DNA of 64,000 bases from Planctomycetota bacterium (GTDB taxonomy: Bacteria > Planctomycetota > SZUA-567 > H5-PLA8): contig JABTUM010000003.1 in assembly GCA_015075375.1 (NCBI GenBank), forward strand, positions 248,001-312,000. The letters run 5' to 3'. Made by a program: the position numbers and the translations under genes. The notes under the pieces were generated by a model. It was not told where the DNA came from. It made no database searches and saw only the letters and a list, made by a program, of their open reading frames with translations. Below, piece after piece: positions 24,222-33,814 of the stretch (positions are counted from its first letter, which is position 1; the number at the start of each line of letters is the position of its first letter).

Positions 24222-25664
24222 TCAGAGGAAGCGATGGAGCCATGTGGCGAACGCCACGGCGCCCACCATCAGAAACAGCACGCTTAAGCAGCCTTGGGGG
24301 CCGCGCTTGACCCGGGAGAGCAGGCCGCCGGTTCGCGGCAGCTTCTTGCCCGTGCCGCCCACTTCCCGCGTCGGAGCCGCATCCGGCGGCTTGCCGGCCA
24401 TGACGCGCTCCAACGCCGCAATCAACTCGTCGGCCGAAGCGTAGCGCTGATCCGGTTCCTTCGCGAGGAGCTTCAACGTGAGCTGCGCCGCGCCACGCGA
24501 AATGCCCGGCACCAGGCTGCGCGGGTCGGGCGGCGGCTGCTTTACGTGCATGACCATCACCTGCGTCGAGGACGCATGGTCGAACGGCACCTGTCCGGTC
24601 AGCATCTGGAACAACGTCGCTCCCACGCTGTACAGATCCGCGCGGTGGTCGATGTGCTCCTTGCCCAGCGCCTGTTCGGGACTCAGGTAGTGCGGCGTCC
24701 CGATGCTCATCCCCACCGCCGTCAGCTTGGACGTGTCTTCCTGAGATTTGCCGAGCCCGAAGTCGATCAGCTTCACCCGCCCATCGGACGTAAGCAGTAC
24801 GTTCTCCGGCTTGATATCGCGGTGGATCAGCGAAAGGTTATGCGCATAGGCCAGCGCCTGCGCCATTTCCTTGCAGATATGCAGTGCGTCGGCTTCCGGT
24901 ATCCGTTTCTCGCGCTTCAGACGCTGGCTGAGGCTGTTCCCGTCCACGAACTCCATCGAGAGATACGAATACCCGCCGGTCTGGCCGGCGCCCAGATACG
25001 CCACGATGTTGGGATGATTCAAGGCGCTGAGCGTTTTAACCTCGCGCTTGAAGCGCGCCAAAAACTCCGCGTCGCTGGCCAGGTTCTTGGGCAACACCTT
25101 CAGCGCGACCCGGCGATTTTGCTCCTGATCCTGCGCCTCGAACACCGCGCCCATCGAACCCTCGCCAAGCTGGCGAATCAGCTCGAAGGAGCCCAAGGTT
25201 TGGCGCTTGGACTTGGCCGCCGGGGCCACGGCAGGAGGCGCCTCGGCCGGAGCCGTTGCGCGTCGCGAACTGCTGCGCCGAGCGGGCTCTTCCGCTCGAG
25301 CGCCGACCGGAGGATGTTTGGCGGTGGACGTGCCCGAACGGCTTTTACGCTCGGACGTTCGCGGCGCAAGAGGAGGCGGATCGGCCGAGGCCACCGCGTC
25401 CTGAGGCAAACCTTGTTCCGTACGCAGGCGCTTCTGAGCCACCAGGACCGCGACGACCTGGCGCTGATTCAAAACACCCAGTTCCACCAGCACCTGGCCG
25501 ATCTGGGCCGCACGGCCTGTCTGGCGCTGCTGCGCTTGGCGGTCCAACGCGGAGCGAACCTGCTCGCGCTTCAATACCCCCATCATCACGCCTACTTCGC
25601 CGAAGCGGTAGGGATAGGGTTGGCCCGATGTGGCGCCGTTGGCGGAGGAGGAGGAATCCGACAT
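24222..25664 (-). CDS. Transmembrane Ser/Thr protein kinase (PknB-like)
   Basis: A 480-residue kinase with an MshEN-like module (20-80), a Ser/Pro/Ala-rich linker (about 90-155), and a complete kinase domain (159-425): GEGSMG (167-172), K189, HRDIKPEN (281-288), DFG (301-303). A C-terminal transmembrane helix lies at about 458-476. It begins 8 bases after the preceding kinase gene stops, so the two are in one operon. The three N-terminal modules in this cluster are similar enough to suggest tandem duplication. Confidence 0.92.
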   Translation of the reverse strand: MSDSSSSANGATSGQPYPYRFGEVGVMMGVLKREQVRSALDRQAQQRQTGRAAQIGQVLVELGVLNQRQVVAVLVAQKRLRTEQGLPQDAVASADPPPLAPRTSERKSRSGTSTAKHPPVGARAEEPARRSSSRRATAPAEAPPAVAPAAKSKRQTLGSFELIRQLGEGSMGAVFEAQDQEQNRRVALKVLPKNLASDAEFLARFKREVKTLSALNHPNIVAYLGAGQTGGYSYLSMEFVDGNSLSQRLKREKRIPEADALHICKEMAQALAYAHNLSLIHRDIKPENVLLTSDGRVKLIDFGLGKSQEDTSKLTAVGMSIGTPHYLSPEQALGKEHIDHRADLYSVGATLFQMLTGQVPFDHASSTQVMVMHVKQPPPDPRSLVPGISRGAAQLTLKLLAKEPDQRYASADELIAALERVMAGKPPDAAPTREVGGTGKKLPRTGGLLSRVKRGPQGCLSVLFLMVGAVAFATWLHRFL

Positions 25665-25672
25665 GCGTGCGG

Positions 25673-28141
25673 TTATTTGCCGTACACCTCGGCTTGGCGC
25701 CCGTACTCGAAAAGTTTGTTACCGGCATTCCGGATCAAAGTCGCATTTTCCTTGTTTCCCCGCTTCCCAAACCCAAGCAAACCGCTCAACCCTTTTTCTT
25801 CTTGATCGGCCTTTTTCTCGAATCGGGCTCGCGCGTCGATCAGGGACGCCGCCATATCCTGGGCCAATTTGCGTGCATCCGCCAGCGCTCGGCGCGCCGG
25901 TTCGTCGTCCGCGCCGCTGAACCGTTGTCTGAATTCCGCCGGCGCCGACGCACAGGTCTGGTTCCAGCGCCTTAAATCGCGCTTCAACTCTTCCGCATCC
26001 GGGTAATTGCGTTCCTTTTCCAGGACCGTGCCCACTGCGGCCAGCGCCTTCGTCGCCAGGTCGCCCAGGCCGGCGTACACGCTTTCCATGCCCAGGGTGG
26101 CGTCCACGGCGGCTTTCAGCCGCTGGAGCGAAATATCCCGAGGCGATTTCTGCAGCGCGTTGGCTGCCGTGATCTGTGCGTCGCGCGAACGGCCTGCGCG
26201 CAGCAGCGCTTCCACATTCGCGATCGTTTGCGCGGTCGCGCTCGCCACGGGGGTCACCGGAGGCGCGACCGGCGGCGGGGGAGCCGGCAGCCCAACCGGG
26301 TCCGCGGGGGCGGTCGTTTGGCCTTGCAGCCGCCGGGTGACTTCAGCCATGCGTTCCGTGGCCGCCGGCCGAACTTCTTCCACCAGTTGAGCCTTCTGAT
26401 ACAGGCGATGCGCCTGCTCCAAATGATTTTCTCTTAAGGCCCGGTCGCCCGATTCGAGCGCGAGCCATGCGTCCGCTATCTGAAGGCCCTTTTTCGCTTC
26501 AGCGTTGCCTGGCTGCTGACCCACTACTTGCTCGAAGTTGGCTTTGGCCGCCACGTAATCTTTTTCGCGCAAGGCCTTTTGCCCTGCCACCAGATACGAA
26601 GCGATCGGATCCGGCTTGACGGCCTGCTTGGCCAATGCGTCGCGGTGCTTACGCAAATCCGAATCCGGCTTAGCCGTCAGCGCCTGGTCGTAGTAGCTCA
26701 CCGCCTCCAGAAGTTTTCCCTGCGCTTCGGCGGACTTGCCCTTCGCGGACCAATGCCGATATTCCAGATCGGCGGCTTTGGCGTAAAGGGGCTCGCGTTC
26801 CGCCGGAAGCGGTGCGCGCGCCGCGGCCAAACGATAGGACTGCGCCGCCCCAAGCAGATCGCCTTGCCCCTGGAAACGCTCGGCGTCAGCCAAGGCCGTG
26901 GCGTACGGATTGGGAGCCGGTTGCGGATCGGCGGGCACGGGGTCAACGGGCGGCGGGGGCAGTGCTCCTGATGTTCCAGAAGGATGCCCCTCCGGATTGG
27001 GTGGGGCTGGCTGCGCTTTAGTACCGTTTGCATCCGGAGCGTTCGCCGACGCCGTACTGGGGTCCCCGCCCTTCCGGCCCCAAATCAACCAGCTGAGGAC
27101 ACTCAAGGCCAAGACGGCCGCCAGTCCGCCCAGCGCCAACCACTTTCCTTTTCCAGCCAAGGCCGAAGGCACGGTGATCGTAATAGAGCCTTTGGCAACT
27201 CCACTGGAGTTCATGCTCTCTTGCGGTAACGGCACCGCGGGCGGCGGCGGAATCTTCTTGCCCTGCTGGACTTTCCGCACCAGATCGGCGAGATCTTTTG
27301 CGCTCTGCGGCCGATCCTCGCGGCGCTTGGCCATCATGGTCAGCAACAGATTGCAGAGGTTCTTCGAAAGCTCCGGCTTGTACTTCTTGGGGTCCTCAGG
27401 GGCCTCGAACTTGTGCTTGTACAGCAAATTCATCATCGAACCGCCTTCGAAGGGCAAATGCCCCGTGAAAGCGCGGTAAAACGTCACGCCCAAGCTGTAA
27501 ATGTCGCTGCGCCCATCGGCCTTCTCCCCGTCCACCTGCTCGGGACTCATGTACAGCGGCGTGCCCATCGTCGCCCCGGTGACCGTCAGGTGCGTGGTGC
27601 TGGCGGACTCCATCACCAGTCCAAAATCCACGATCCGGACGTTCATCTTTTCGTCGAGCAGCAGGTTGTCGGGCTTGATGTCCCGGTGAACGAGGTCTTT
27701 CTCGTGCGCGGCAGCCAGTCCTTCGGCGGCTTGAAGCATCAAGCGCAAGCCTTCCGCCTCGGCCACCGGCCCGCTCTTATCGATGTATTTGCCCAAGGAA
27801 GTACCGTCGACCAATTCCATGGCCATGTAGTAGCGGCCCTGGACCATCCCGGCGTCGTAAACCTGGACGATATGGTCGTGGCGTAACGTCGCGGCCACCC
27901 GAGCCTCGCGCAAAAAACGCGAGACGTATTCGGGGTTGGACGCGAATTCGGTAGGCAAAAGCTTGAGTGCGGCCGGGCGTTCCAGCGTGTCGTGTACCGC
28001 CTTGTAAACGACTCCCATGCCGCCCCGGCCCAATTCGCCGTTGATTCGATACGGCCCCATCGACTGCATGGGGGCTGCCGGCGACACGCCGGCATCCACA
28101 GCCGGAGGCGCGTCCGAATCGGACTGTGAAGGTGCCGCCAT
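25673..28141 (-). CDS. Ser/Thr protein kinase with extracytoplasmic TPR-like domain
   Basis: An 822-residue kinase, first gene of the operon, with AAGGGGAG before the ATG. The kinase domain is at the N-terminus (30-290): GRGGMG (38-43), K60, HRDIKPDN (152-159), DFG (172-174). A transmembrane helix at about 327-349 is followed by a Pro-rich stretch and roughly 400 residues of TPR/coiled-coil-like helices (ALADAERFQGQGDLLGAAQSYRLAA and similar repeats) that would lie in the periplasm. Unlike its neighbours it has no MshEN-like module. A sensor kinase with an external helical receptor is a reasonable inference. Confidence 0.92.
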   Translation of the reverse strand: MAAPSQSDSDAPPAVDAGVSPAAPMQSMGPYRINGELGRGGMGVVYKAVHDTLERPAALKLLPTEFASNPEYVSRFLREARVAATLRHDHIVQVYDAGMVQGRYYMAMELVDGTSLGKYIDKSGPVAEAEGLRLMLQAAEGLAAAHEKDLVHRDIKPDNLLLDEKMNVRIVDFGLVMESASTTHLTVTGATMGTPLYMSPEQVDGEKADGRSDIYSLGVTFYRAFTGHLPFEGGSMMNLLYKHKFEAPEDPKKYKPELSKNLCNLLLTMMAKRREDRPQSAKDLADLVRKVQQGKKIPPPPAVPLPQESMNSSGVAKGSITITVPSALAGKGKWLALGGLAAVLALSVLSWLIWGRKGGDPSTASANAPDANGTKAQPAPPNPEGHPSGTSGALPPPPVDPVPADPQPAPNPYATALADAERFQGQGDLLGAAQSYRLAAARAPLPAEREPLYAKAADLEYRHWSAKGKSAEAQGKLLEAVSYYDQALTAKPDSDLRKHRDALAKQAVKPDPIASYLVAGQKALREKDYVAAKANFEQVVGQQPGNAEAKKGLQIADAWLALESGDRALRENHLEQAHRLYQKAQLVEEVRPAATERMAEVTRRLQGQTTAPADPVGLPAPPPPVAPPVTPVASATAQTIANVEALLRAGRSRDAQITAANALQKSPRDISLQRLKAAVDATLGMESVYAGLGDLATKALAAVGTVLEKERNYPDAEELKRDLRRWNQTCASAPAEFRQRFSGADDEPARRALADARKLAQDMAASLIDARARFEKKADQEEKGLSGLLGFGKRGNKENATLIRNAGNKLFEYGRQAEVYGK

Positions 28142-28253
28142 CCAGCGACTCCCCTTATCGCCCCGTGCCCAACTTCCAAGAACATCCGTAAAGCTCAGTA
28201 TAGCTCGTGACGTACGAACAACTCCGCCACTCGGCGCATTTTAGATGAATCCA

Positions 28254-28284
28254 GGGAGGGGGCAAGAAGAACGTGCCCCCTCCC
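28254..28284 (-). terminator. Strong hairpin after the Gfo/Idh/MocA gene
   Basis: An 11-bp perfect stem (GGGAGGGGGCA / TGCCCCCTCCC) with a 9-base loop lies 5 bases beyond the stop of the dehydrogenase gene on the minus strand. There is no T-tract, so it may stabilise the 3' end or act as a weak terminator before the kinase operon. The rest of 28142-28289 shows no feature. Confidence 0.5.
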
Positions 28285-28289
28285 GCAGG

Positions 28290-29567
28290 TTAACCTCGCT
28301 TCAAGAAGTCCTGTACGTGCACCACTTTACTACCTCGAGCGAGCGAGGCGTTTGCGGCATGGCCGATCAAAACGGCCTGAACCGCCTCTTCCACCGGAGC
28401 CATTCGGTCGGTGGGCTTGGAATCGAACGGCCGGCCGAAGAAATCATATCGCAGCTGTGGATCGGACCCGCCGTGGCCACCTTTGCCCTCAGGAATCGCT
28501 ATTTCCTTGTATCCCTTGGACTTATGATAAAGATGCAGGCGCTTTCCCAAGTTCGGAGATGCACCTTGGTTGGTGGGATTTGCGGATAGCCAACTGGTAT
28601 CGTGTACTTCGTGCAGTTCCAGCCGCCCATCGGTTCCTTCCAACTGGATCACCCAACCCTCGTAACTGGCAAACGCAACCAAGTTATAGACTACTTTGAC
28701 ACCCTTCTGATACGTGTACAGGACGCCCACTTGGTCCTCGATATCGATTTCCTTGTCGAATACGCAACCGTCGCGCAGGTATCCGTCGGCTTTCTCGGCC
28801 TCCCGGTACAACTTGCGAACTCGCTCGTTCTGGAACATATCGACGTAAAATTCGCACTTTGAGGTGTGCTTACATTCCAGACAGCGCTTGGCGCGGAAGG
28901 GTCCGTTCTTCCCGTAAAGCGTGAGCCCACCTTGCGCAACCAACTCGTCCGGCAGATCGTCCACAAGGTAATTCAATACGTCGAAGTGGTGGGATGCCTT
29001 ATGGATCAACAGGCCGCCGCTGTTGCGCTTCAGGCGATGCCAGCGCCGGAAGTAGTCCGCGCCGTGCCTGCGGTCGAGGTTTTCTTGAAACTGCACGTGC
29101 TTGAGGTCACCAATAGCCCCTGAGGCAAGCACCTTCTTCATCTCGTTTACGGCCATGCCGTAGCGCATGTTGTGCGTAACGAAGCAACGTGCTTTGGGAT
29201 TCTTCCTCACCTGTTTGGCGGTGGCCAGGATTCGGCGCGCCTGTTCGGCGTTCACGCACAGCGGCTTCTCGCTGATGACCCGTTTACCGGCCCTTAAGCC
29301 TTTTTCGATGAACTGGGCATGCGTGTCGTCACGGGTCGTCACGATGACCGCATCGGGGTCGACCTCTTTGAGCATCGTGTCGAAGTCGGTATAACCCTTT
29401 AAGTTGGTACCCAGCAATCCGTTAGCGGCCTTGATGCGCTCCGGATTGGCGTCGAAGATGGCCGCCAGCTCGCAGTACTTGGTAAAGTCCTTAAGCAAGG
29501 GCCCGGCAAACATCCCCAATCCCCGGCTCCCCGTGCCGGCCAACACGTATTTCTTCCGCTCCCCCAT
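28290..29567 (-). CDS. Gfo/Idh/MocA family oxidoreductase
   Basis: A 425-residue NAD(P)-dependent dehydrogenase of sugars or cyclitols. The Rossmann N-terminus is YVLAGTGSRGLG (about 6-17) and the family EKP motif occurs as SEKPLCVNAEQA. An insertion RAKRCLECKHTSKCEFY has three closely spaced cysteines, possibly a metal site, seen in a subset of the family. GGLLIHKASHHFDVLNYL carries the catalytic His region. Start at ATG 29567 with GGGGAGG upstream. It diverges from the gene at 29691. Substrate unknown. Confidence 0.88.
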   Translation of the reverse strand: MGERKKYVLAGTGSRGLGMFAGPLLKDFTKYCELAAIFDANPERIKAANGLLGTNLKGYTDFDTMLKEVDPDAVIVTTRDDTHAQFIEKGLRAGKRVISEKPLCVNAEQARRILATAKQVRKNPKARCFVTHNMRYGMAVNEMKKVLASGAIGDLKHVQFQENLDRRHGADYFRRWHRLKRNSGGLLIHKASHHFDVLNYLVDDLPDELVAQGGLTLYGKNGPFRAKRCLECKHTSKCEFYVDMFQNERVRKLYREAEKADGYLRDGCVFDKEIDIEDQVGVLYTYQKGVKVVYNLVAFASYEGWVIQLEGTDGRLELHEVHDTSWLSANPTNQGASPNLGKRLHLYHKSKGYKEIAIPEGKGGHGGSDPQLRYDFFGRPFDSKPTDRMAPVEEAVQAVLIGHAANASLARGSKVVHVQDFLKRG

Positions 29568-29690
29568 GATGCGTGGCGCCTCCCCTTTTCTAAAAGTGTG
29601 TACGAATTGCTGCAGCGTAACCGTTGCCCACTTTCCCGCAACCTCGCCGTTGACGCTTGGCAAGCGGGCGGGAGCGCTTACGATGCTGCC

Positions 29691-30950
29691 ATGGTTGGGC
29701 ACTTCTTACGCTTCAAGTTCTCGCTGCTTGGCTGGATCCTATGCGGAGCCACCGCCTACTCGGCGTGGGGCGCGGATGGAAAACCGGCGGAGACGCTCCA
29801 AGCCGAACTCCAGCAACTCGTCGGCGGGACGTTCAAGATTCACGAAGCGCCCTTTGTCTCGATCGTTTCCGATGCACCGGAGTCGGTGGTGCTTAGCGCG
29901 CTGCCCGGACTTTCGAAATCGATTCCCCAGCTATTCGGTTTGCTCCAGCTTCCTAACGACGCGCCGGTGCCCGAACGGCTGTACGTGGCGCTATTCGATA
30001 AACGCTCCGACTGCGCGAAATTCCTGACCGCACGCAAAGCGCCTTGGATGGGCAGCTACACGTACGTACCCAGCAGCTTTCCCGAACGGCGCGTGTTGGC
30101 GGCTTACACGCTGCCTCCTGTCCCGATGCAGTCGCGCTTGCGCCACGTTGCGGCCAGTGCGCTGCTGCGCTCGTGGGTCCCCGAACCACCGCCTTGGCTG
30201 GACGCAGGACTCGGCGAATGCGTTGAAGACGCCGATCTGACCGATGGCATCAAGCTCAAGCTAGGTCCGGCGCGCGAACATCTGCGCGACTTCCGCAAGC
30301 ATGTGATGGGCGGCGGACCGAACCCGAACACGAAACTCAAGGAACTGCTGAGCTTTCGCGGACCTGCCTGGATCGAAGACGCGCGTACGCACTACCTTCA
30401 TGCGTGGGGCTTCGTGCGCTACCTGCTGGAAGATTCGCAGATGCGTGACGCCAAGGTGCTTCCGCGGCTTTACCGCGCGTTAGGCCCCCAAGCCAGCGAA
30501 GCGGAGAACGTGGCGCAGACGCAGAAGGTCATCCTGGAAGACGAATGGGCGCCGCTCGAAACGGGCTACCTGGCCTTCGTCAACCAATTGCCCGAAACCG
30601 TTGACGACTCGGCTTACCGTGAAGCCTTGGCCAAACAAAATTCGGGAGACCACGGGGCCGCGCTGGCGCTCCTGGACCGCGCGCTCCAAAAGGACGAGCA
30701 ATACGCACGGCTGTATTACCTGAAAGCACTTTCCGCGCATAAGTTAGGGCAAGCCGATTCCGCACTGTCCGCGCTGGAAGCGGCCGTAAATCTATTTCCC
30801 GAGTACCACGCCGCCTATTATTTGCGCGGCGAAGTGCGCGCCGCTCAGGGCAGCGCGCATCTGGCCGCGCAGGATTTCGAACGCTGCCTGGAAACGCCCT
30901 ACCGAGATCGGGCCGAAGCGGCGCTCAAAGCGCTGCGCGAAGCCCGCTGA
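29691..30950 (+). CDS. Secreted peptidase-MA-like (DUF1570-like) TPR protein, probably inactive
   Basis: A 419-residue protein with an N-terminal signal peptide (cleavage near SAWGADG). The central part resembles gluzincin-like DUF1570/peptidase MA proteins: the conserved WLDAGLGE is present, but the position of HExxH reads HVAAS, so zinc catalysis is unlikely. The C-terminal 120 residues are TPR repeats (HGAALALLDRALQKDEQYARLYYLKA). It is the first gene of a seven-gene plus-strand run with short gaps. Function unknown. Confidence 0.6.
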   Translation: MVGHFLRFKFSLLGWILCGATAYSAWGADGKPAETLQAELQQLVGGTFKIHEAPFVSIVSDAPESVVLSALPGLSKSIPQLFGLLQLPNDAPVPERLYVALFDKRSDCAKFLTARKAPWMGSYTYVPSSFPERRVLAAYTLPPVPMQSRLRHVAASALLRSWVPEPPPWLDAGLGECVEDADLTDGIKLKLGPAREHLRDFRKHVMGGGPNPNTKLKELLSFRGPAWIEDARTHYLHAWGFVRYLLEDSQMRDAKVLPRLYRALGPQASEAENVAQTQKVILEDEWAPLETGYLAFVNQLPETVDDSAYREALAKQNSGDHGAALALLDRALQKDEQYARLYYLKALSAHKLGQADSALSALEAAVNLFPEYHAAYYLRGEVRAAQGSAHLAAQDFERCLETPYRDRAEAALKALREAR

Positions 30951-30961
30951 GATCATCCCTT

Positions 30962-31972
30962 ATGCTCCGCGTGGGCATCAATCCGTACGGTGTCTCGTAT
31001 ACCGTCTTAGGCTGGCCAGGCGGAGGCACGCCTCGCGCCAACCCCGATCCCTGGGGTCTCTCTCGGTATCTCGACTTGGCCGCCGAACTCGGCGCGCGTG
31101 TCGTCGAAATCCCGATGCCGCTGCTCGAGCACCTCGACGATGCGGGCTGGAACAGCCTCCTGGAGCGCCTCGCTCAAATGGAAGCGCAGCCCGTGGCCAG
31201 CCAGACGGCACGCTTGAACGATATACAGGCCAGTTTGAAACTGGCGGCACGGCTGGGCGCGCGCATTCTCCGCGTTTCGGCGACTTCCGTACTGGCCGGC
31301 GGGCGCGCCTTCCATAAGCCGCCTTGGCGCGAAGTGTTCGAAGGCGTCGTGCTGGCACTGGCCGGAAGCGCGCCACGCGCCGCGGATGCAGGCATCGCCT
31401 TAGCCATCGAGAACCACCAGGATTTCACGAGCGTCGAGCTGCTGGGGCTCTGCGCGCCGTACGGCCCACACGTAGGGATCTGCCTCGATACCGGTAACGC
31501 CTTGGCCGTAGGCGAAGATCCCGTCGCCTTTGTCCGAGCCGTCGCTCCGCGCGTGAGACATGTACATCTAAAAGATTACAAGGTCCAATGGACCGCCGAA
31601 GGCTACCGGCTGCTGCGTTGCGCGACCGGTCATGGAGCGATACCCTTCGAGGCATTGTTTAAGGAACTCAAAGTTCACCACGCCGAATTGCCCGCGGCTC
31701 TGGAACCCGGCGCACTGGAAGCCCGGCATGTGCGGGTGCTGAATCCGTCCTGGTGGAGCGGTTATTCGCCGCGCCCGGCCGAAGCATTGGCCGCAGGCTT
31801 GGCCGCCGCGCGCAAAGGATTGCTGGCCGAACACGAAGAATGGCGCACTCCGTGGGAGTTGGGTGCTGGACCCGCAGATCTGGTGGCCTTCGAACTTGAA
31901 CAGCTTCGCGCCAGCGCCGAGTGGGCGCGTTCGCGCGGATGGATGGCTCCAAAGGGATCGAGCGCTCCGTGA
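30962..31972 (+). CDS. Sugar phosphate isomerase/epimerase-like TIM barrel
   Basis: A 336-residue xylose-isomerase-like (AP endonuclease 2 family) barrel. Metal-ligand strands can be read as AIENHQD (Glu), CLDTGNAL (Asp) and HVHLKDY (His/Asp). The C-terminus is longer than usual and ends in a helical region. It begins 11 bases after the preceding stop and is followed by an SDR gene 5 bases on. In this operon it probably isomerises or epimerises a keto-sugar intermediate made by the dehydrogenases. Confidence 0.85.
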   Translation: MLRVGINPYGVSYTVLGWPGGGTPRANPDPWGLSRYLDLAAELGARVVEIPMPLLEHLDDAGWNSLLERLAQMEAQPVASQTARLNDIQASLKLAARLGARILRVSATSVLAGGRAFHKPPWREVFEGVVLALAGSAPRAADAGIALAIENHQDFTSVELLGLCAPYGPHVGICLDTGNALAVGEDPVAFVRAVAPRVRHVHLKDYKVQWTAEGYRLLRCATGHGAIPFEALFKELKVHHAELPAALEPGALEARHVRVLNPSWWSGYSPRPAEALAAGLAAARKGLLAEHEEWRTPWELGAGPADLVAFELEQLRASAEWARSRGWMAPKGSSAP

Positions 31973-31977
31973 ACTCG

Positions 31978-32748
31978 ATGAATGTGCTGGATCGATTCAA
32001 GCTGGACGGCCGACGCGCGTTGATCACCGGCGGCAGCAAGGGCTTGGGCGAAACGATCGCCACCGCCTTGGCGCAGGCCGGCGCGGATGTGGTGCTGGTC
32101 GCGCGCAACGCCGATCAGGTCGAATCCGCCGCAAAAAAGATTGCCTCCAGCACCGGCCGTAAAGCACTGGCTTTGGCCGGCGACGTGACCCTGGCCGCCG
32201 ACGTGGAACGCATCGCCGCTTCTGCTGCGGAGCGCCTCGGTCCCATCGATATTCTGGTCAATAATGCCGGCATTAACATCCGCGGCAGCATTACCGAACT
32301 GAAGGAAGAAGACTTCGATGCGGTATTGGCGGTCAACCTGAAGGCGCCTTGGCTGATGGCGCGCGCGCTCGCTCCAGGCATGTGCGAACGCCGCTGGGGC
32401 CGCGTGATCAACTTGGGCTCCATTCTATCGGTCATCGCGATCGCGGGGCGTGCTCCGTATGCCTCGGCCAAAGCCGGGGTACTCAATCTGACCAAAGTCA
32501 TGGCGCTGGAATGGGCCGCTCAGGGCGTGACCGCCAATGCGATCTGCCCGGGTCCGTTCGCGACCGAGATGAATCTTCCGCTGCTCAACGATCCGGCCAA
32601 ATATCAGGCCTTCCTGGCCAAGATTCCGATGGGGCGCTGGGGCGAACTGCACGAACTGGCCGGCGCGGCGCTGTTTCTGGCCAGCGACGCTTCGAGTTTC
32701 GTAACCGGTAGCGCGCTCTTCGTCGACGGCGGTTGGACGGCACAATAG
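31978..32748 (+). CDS. SDR family oxidoreductase
   Basis: A 256-residue classical short-chain dehydrogenase. Cofactor motif TGGSKGLG (about 17-24), NNAG (about 93-96), the catalytic Ser in NLGSILS and Y-x3-K in YASAKAG. The C-terminus FVTGSALFVDGGWTAQ is typical of sugar or gluconate dehydrogenases. The ATG at 31978 follows the previous stop directly; an upstream in-frame region belongs to the previous gene in another frame. Confidence 0.9.
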   Translation: MNVLDRFKLDGRRALITGGSKGLGETIATALAQAGADVVLVARNADQVESAAKKIASSTGRKALALAGDVTLAADVERIAASAAERLGPIDILVNNAGINIRGSITELKEEDFDAVLAVNLKAPWLMARALAPGMCERRWGRVINLGSILSVIAIAGRAPYASAKAGVLNLTKVMALEWAAQGVTANAICPGPFATEMNLPLLNDPAKYQAFLAKIPMGRWGELHELAGAALFLASDASSFVTGSALFVDGGWTAQ

Positions 32749-32770
32749 CTTGCCCTTTAAGGAGACGGAC

Positions 32771-33796
32771 ATGAGAGCGCTTTATCTGGCCGCGACACGC
32801 AAGGTCGAGCTACGCGGGATGGATCAACCGCAGGCGGGAGCGGGCGAAGTCCTCGTCAAGGTCGCTGCGACGGGCATTTGCGGCTCTGACATGCACGGCT
32901 TCGTGGGCCGCAGTCCGCGCCGCCAGCCCGGTCTGGTGATGGGGCACGAGACCCACGGCCATGTGGCCGCGTGCGGAGCCGGAGTCGATCCGGCGCTCAA
33001 GGGCCAGCGCGTAGCGGTCAATCCGCTGGTGGCTTGCGGGCAGTGCGAAATGTGCCGCGCCGGCCGCCAGAACGTCTGCCTCGACTGGTACCTGATCGGT
33101 ATGGACAAAGTTCCGGGCGCCTTTGCCGAATACGTCAAGCTTCCCTCTCGACAAGTGTTGCCGCTGCCGGCAAGCGTTGGCGATGGCGATGCCGTGATGA
33201 TCGAACCCTTGGCCAATGCGGTGCACTTGGTCGGGCATGCGCCGGTTCACGCCGGCCTGTTTCCCACCGCGGCCATTTGGGGCGGCGGGACGCTGGGCAT
33301 CGCGACGCTCGTCATCGCGCGCCTGCGCGGAATACGCGTCGTCGCGGTGATTGAGCCCAATCCCAAGCGCGCGGCCGTGGCCAAGGAGTTGGGCGCAGAG
33401 ACCACGCTGGACCCCAAGACCCAAGACGTCGTCGCCGAGATCAAAAAACTCACCGGCGGCCGGGGTGTGGATCTGGGCTTCGAGGCCGTGGGATTCCCGA
33501 TCTGCCGCCAGCAATCGGCCGCGGCGCTGGTGCGCGGCGGGACCGCCCTTTTGCTGGGCATCGACCACCCCGAAACGCAGTTCGATTTCACCGATCTCGT
33601 GCGCCGCGAGATCCGCTTGCAGTGCAGCTACGCCTACACGAACCGCGATTTCCTCGAAGCATTCAATCTGGTGGCGGGCGGGCAGATCAAGTTGGAGCGC
33701 TGGATCGATATCCTGCCGCTGGAAGAAGGCCAAGCCGGTTTCGACCGGCTGGCCAACGATCCGGGCGACCGGGTCAAGATCGCGCTGAAGCCGTAA
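32771..33796 (+). CDS. Zinc-dependent alcohol (sorbitol/threonine-type) dehydrogenase
   Basis: A 341-residue MDR-family enzyme. Catalytic zinc ligands: Cys in GICGSDMHGF and His-Glu in MGHETHG. The structural zinc lobe CGQCEMCRAGRQNVC holds four cysteines. The nucleotide-binding motif is IWGGGTLGIA. The ATG at 32771 has TAAGGAG upstream. It probably oxidises a polyol or sugar in the pathway encoded with the flanking SDRs and isomerases. Confidence 0.9.
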   Translation: MRALYLAATRKVELRGMDQPQAGAGEVLVKVAATGICGSDMHGFVGRSPRRQPGLVMGHETHGHVAACGAGVDPALKGQRVAVNPLVACGQCEMCRAGRQNVCLDWYLIGMDKVPGAFAEYVKLPSRQVLPLPASVGDGDAVMIEPLANAVHLVGHAPVHAGLFPTAAIWGGGTLGIATLVIARLRGIRVVAVIEPNPKRAAVAKELGAETTLDPKTQDVVAEIKKLTGGRGVDLGFEAVGFPICRQQSAAALVRGGTALLLGIDHPETQFDFTDLVRREIRLQCSYAYTNRDFLEAFNLVAGGQIKLERWIDILPLEEGQAGFDRLANDPGDRVKIALKP

Positions 33797-33814
33797 CTTT
33801 AAGGAACGGATGCG

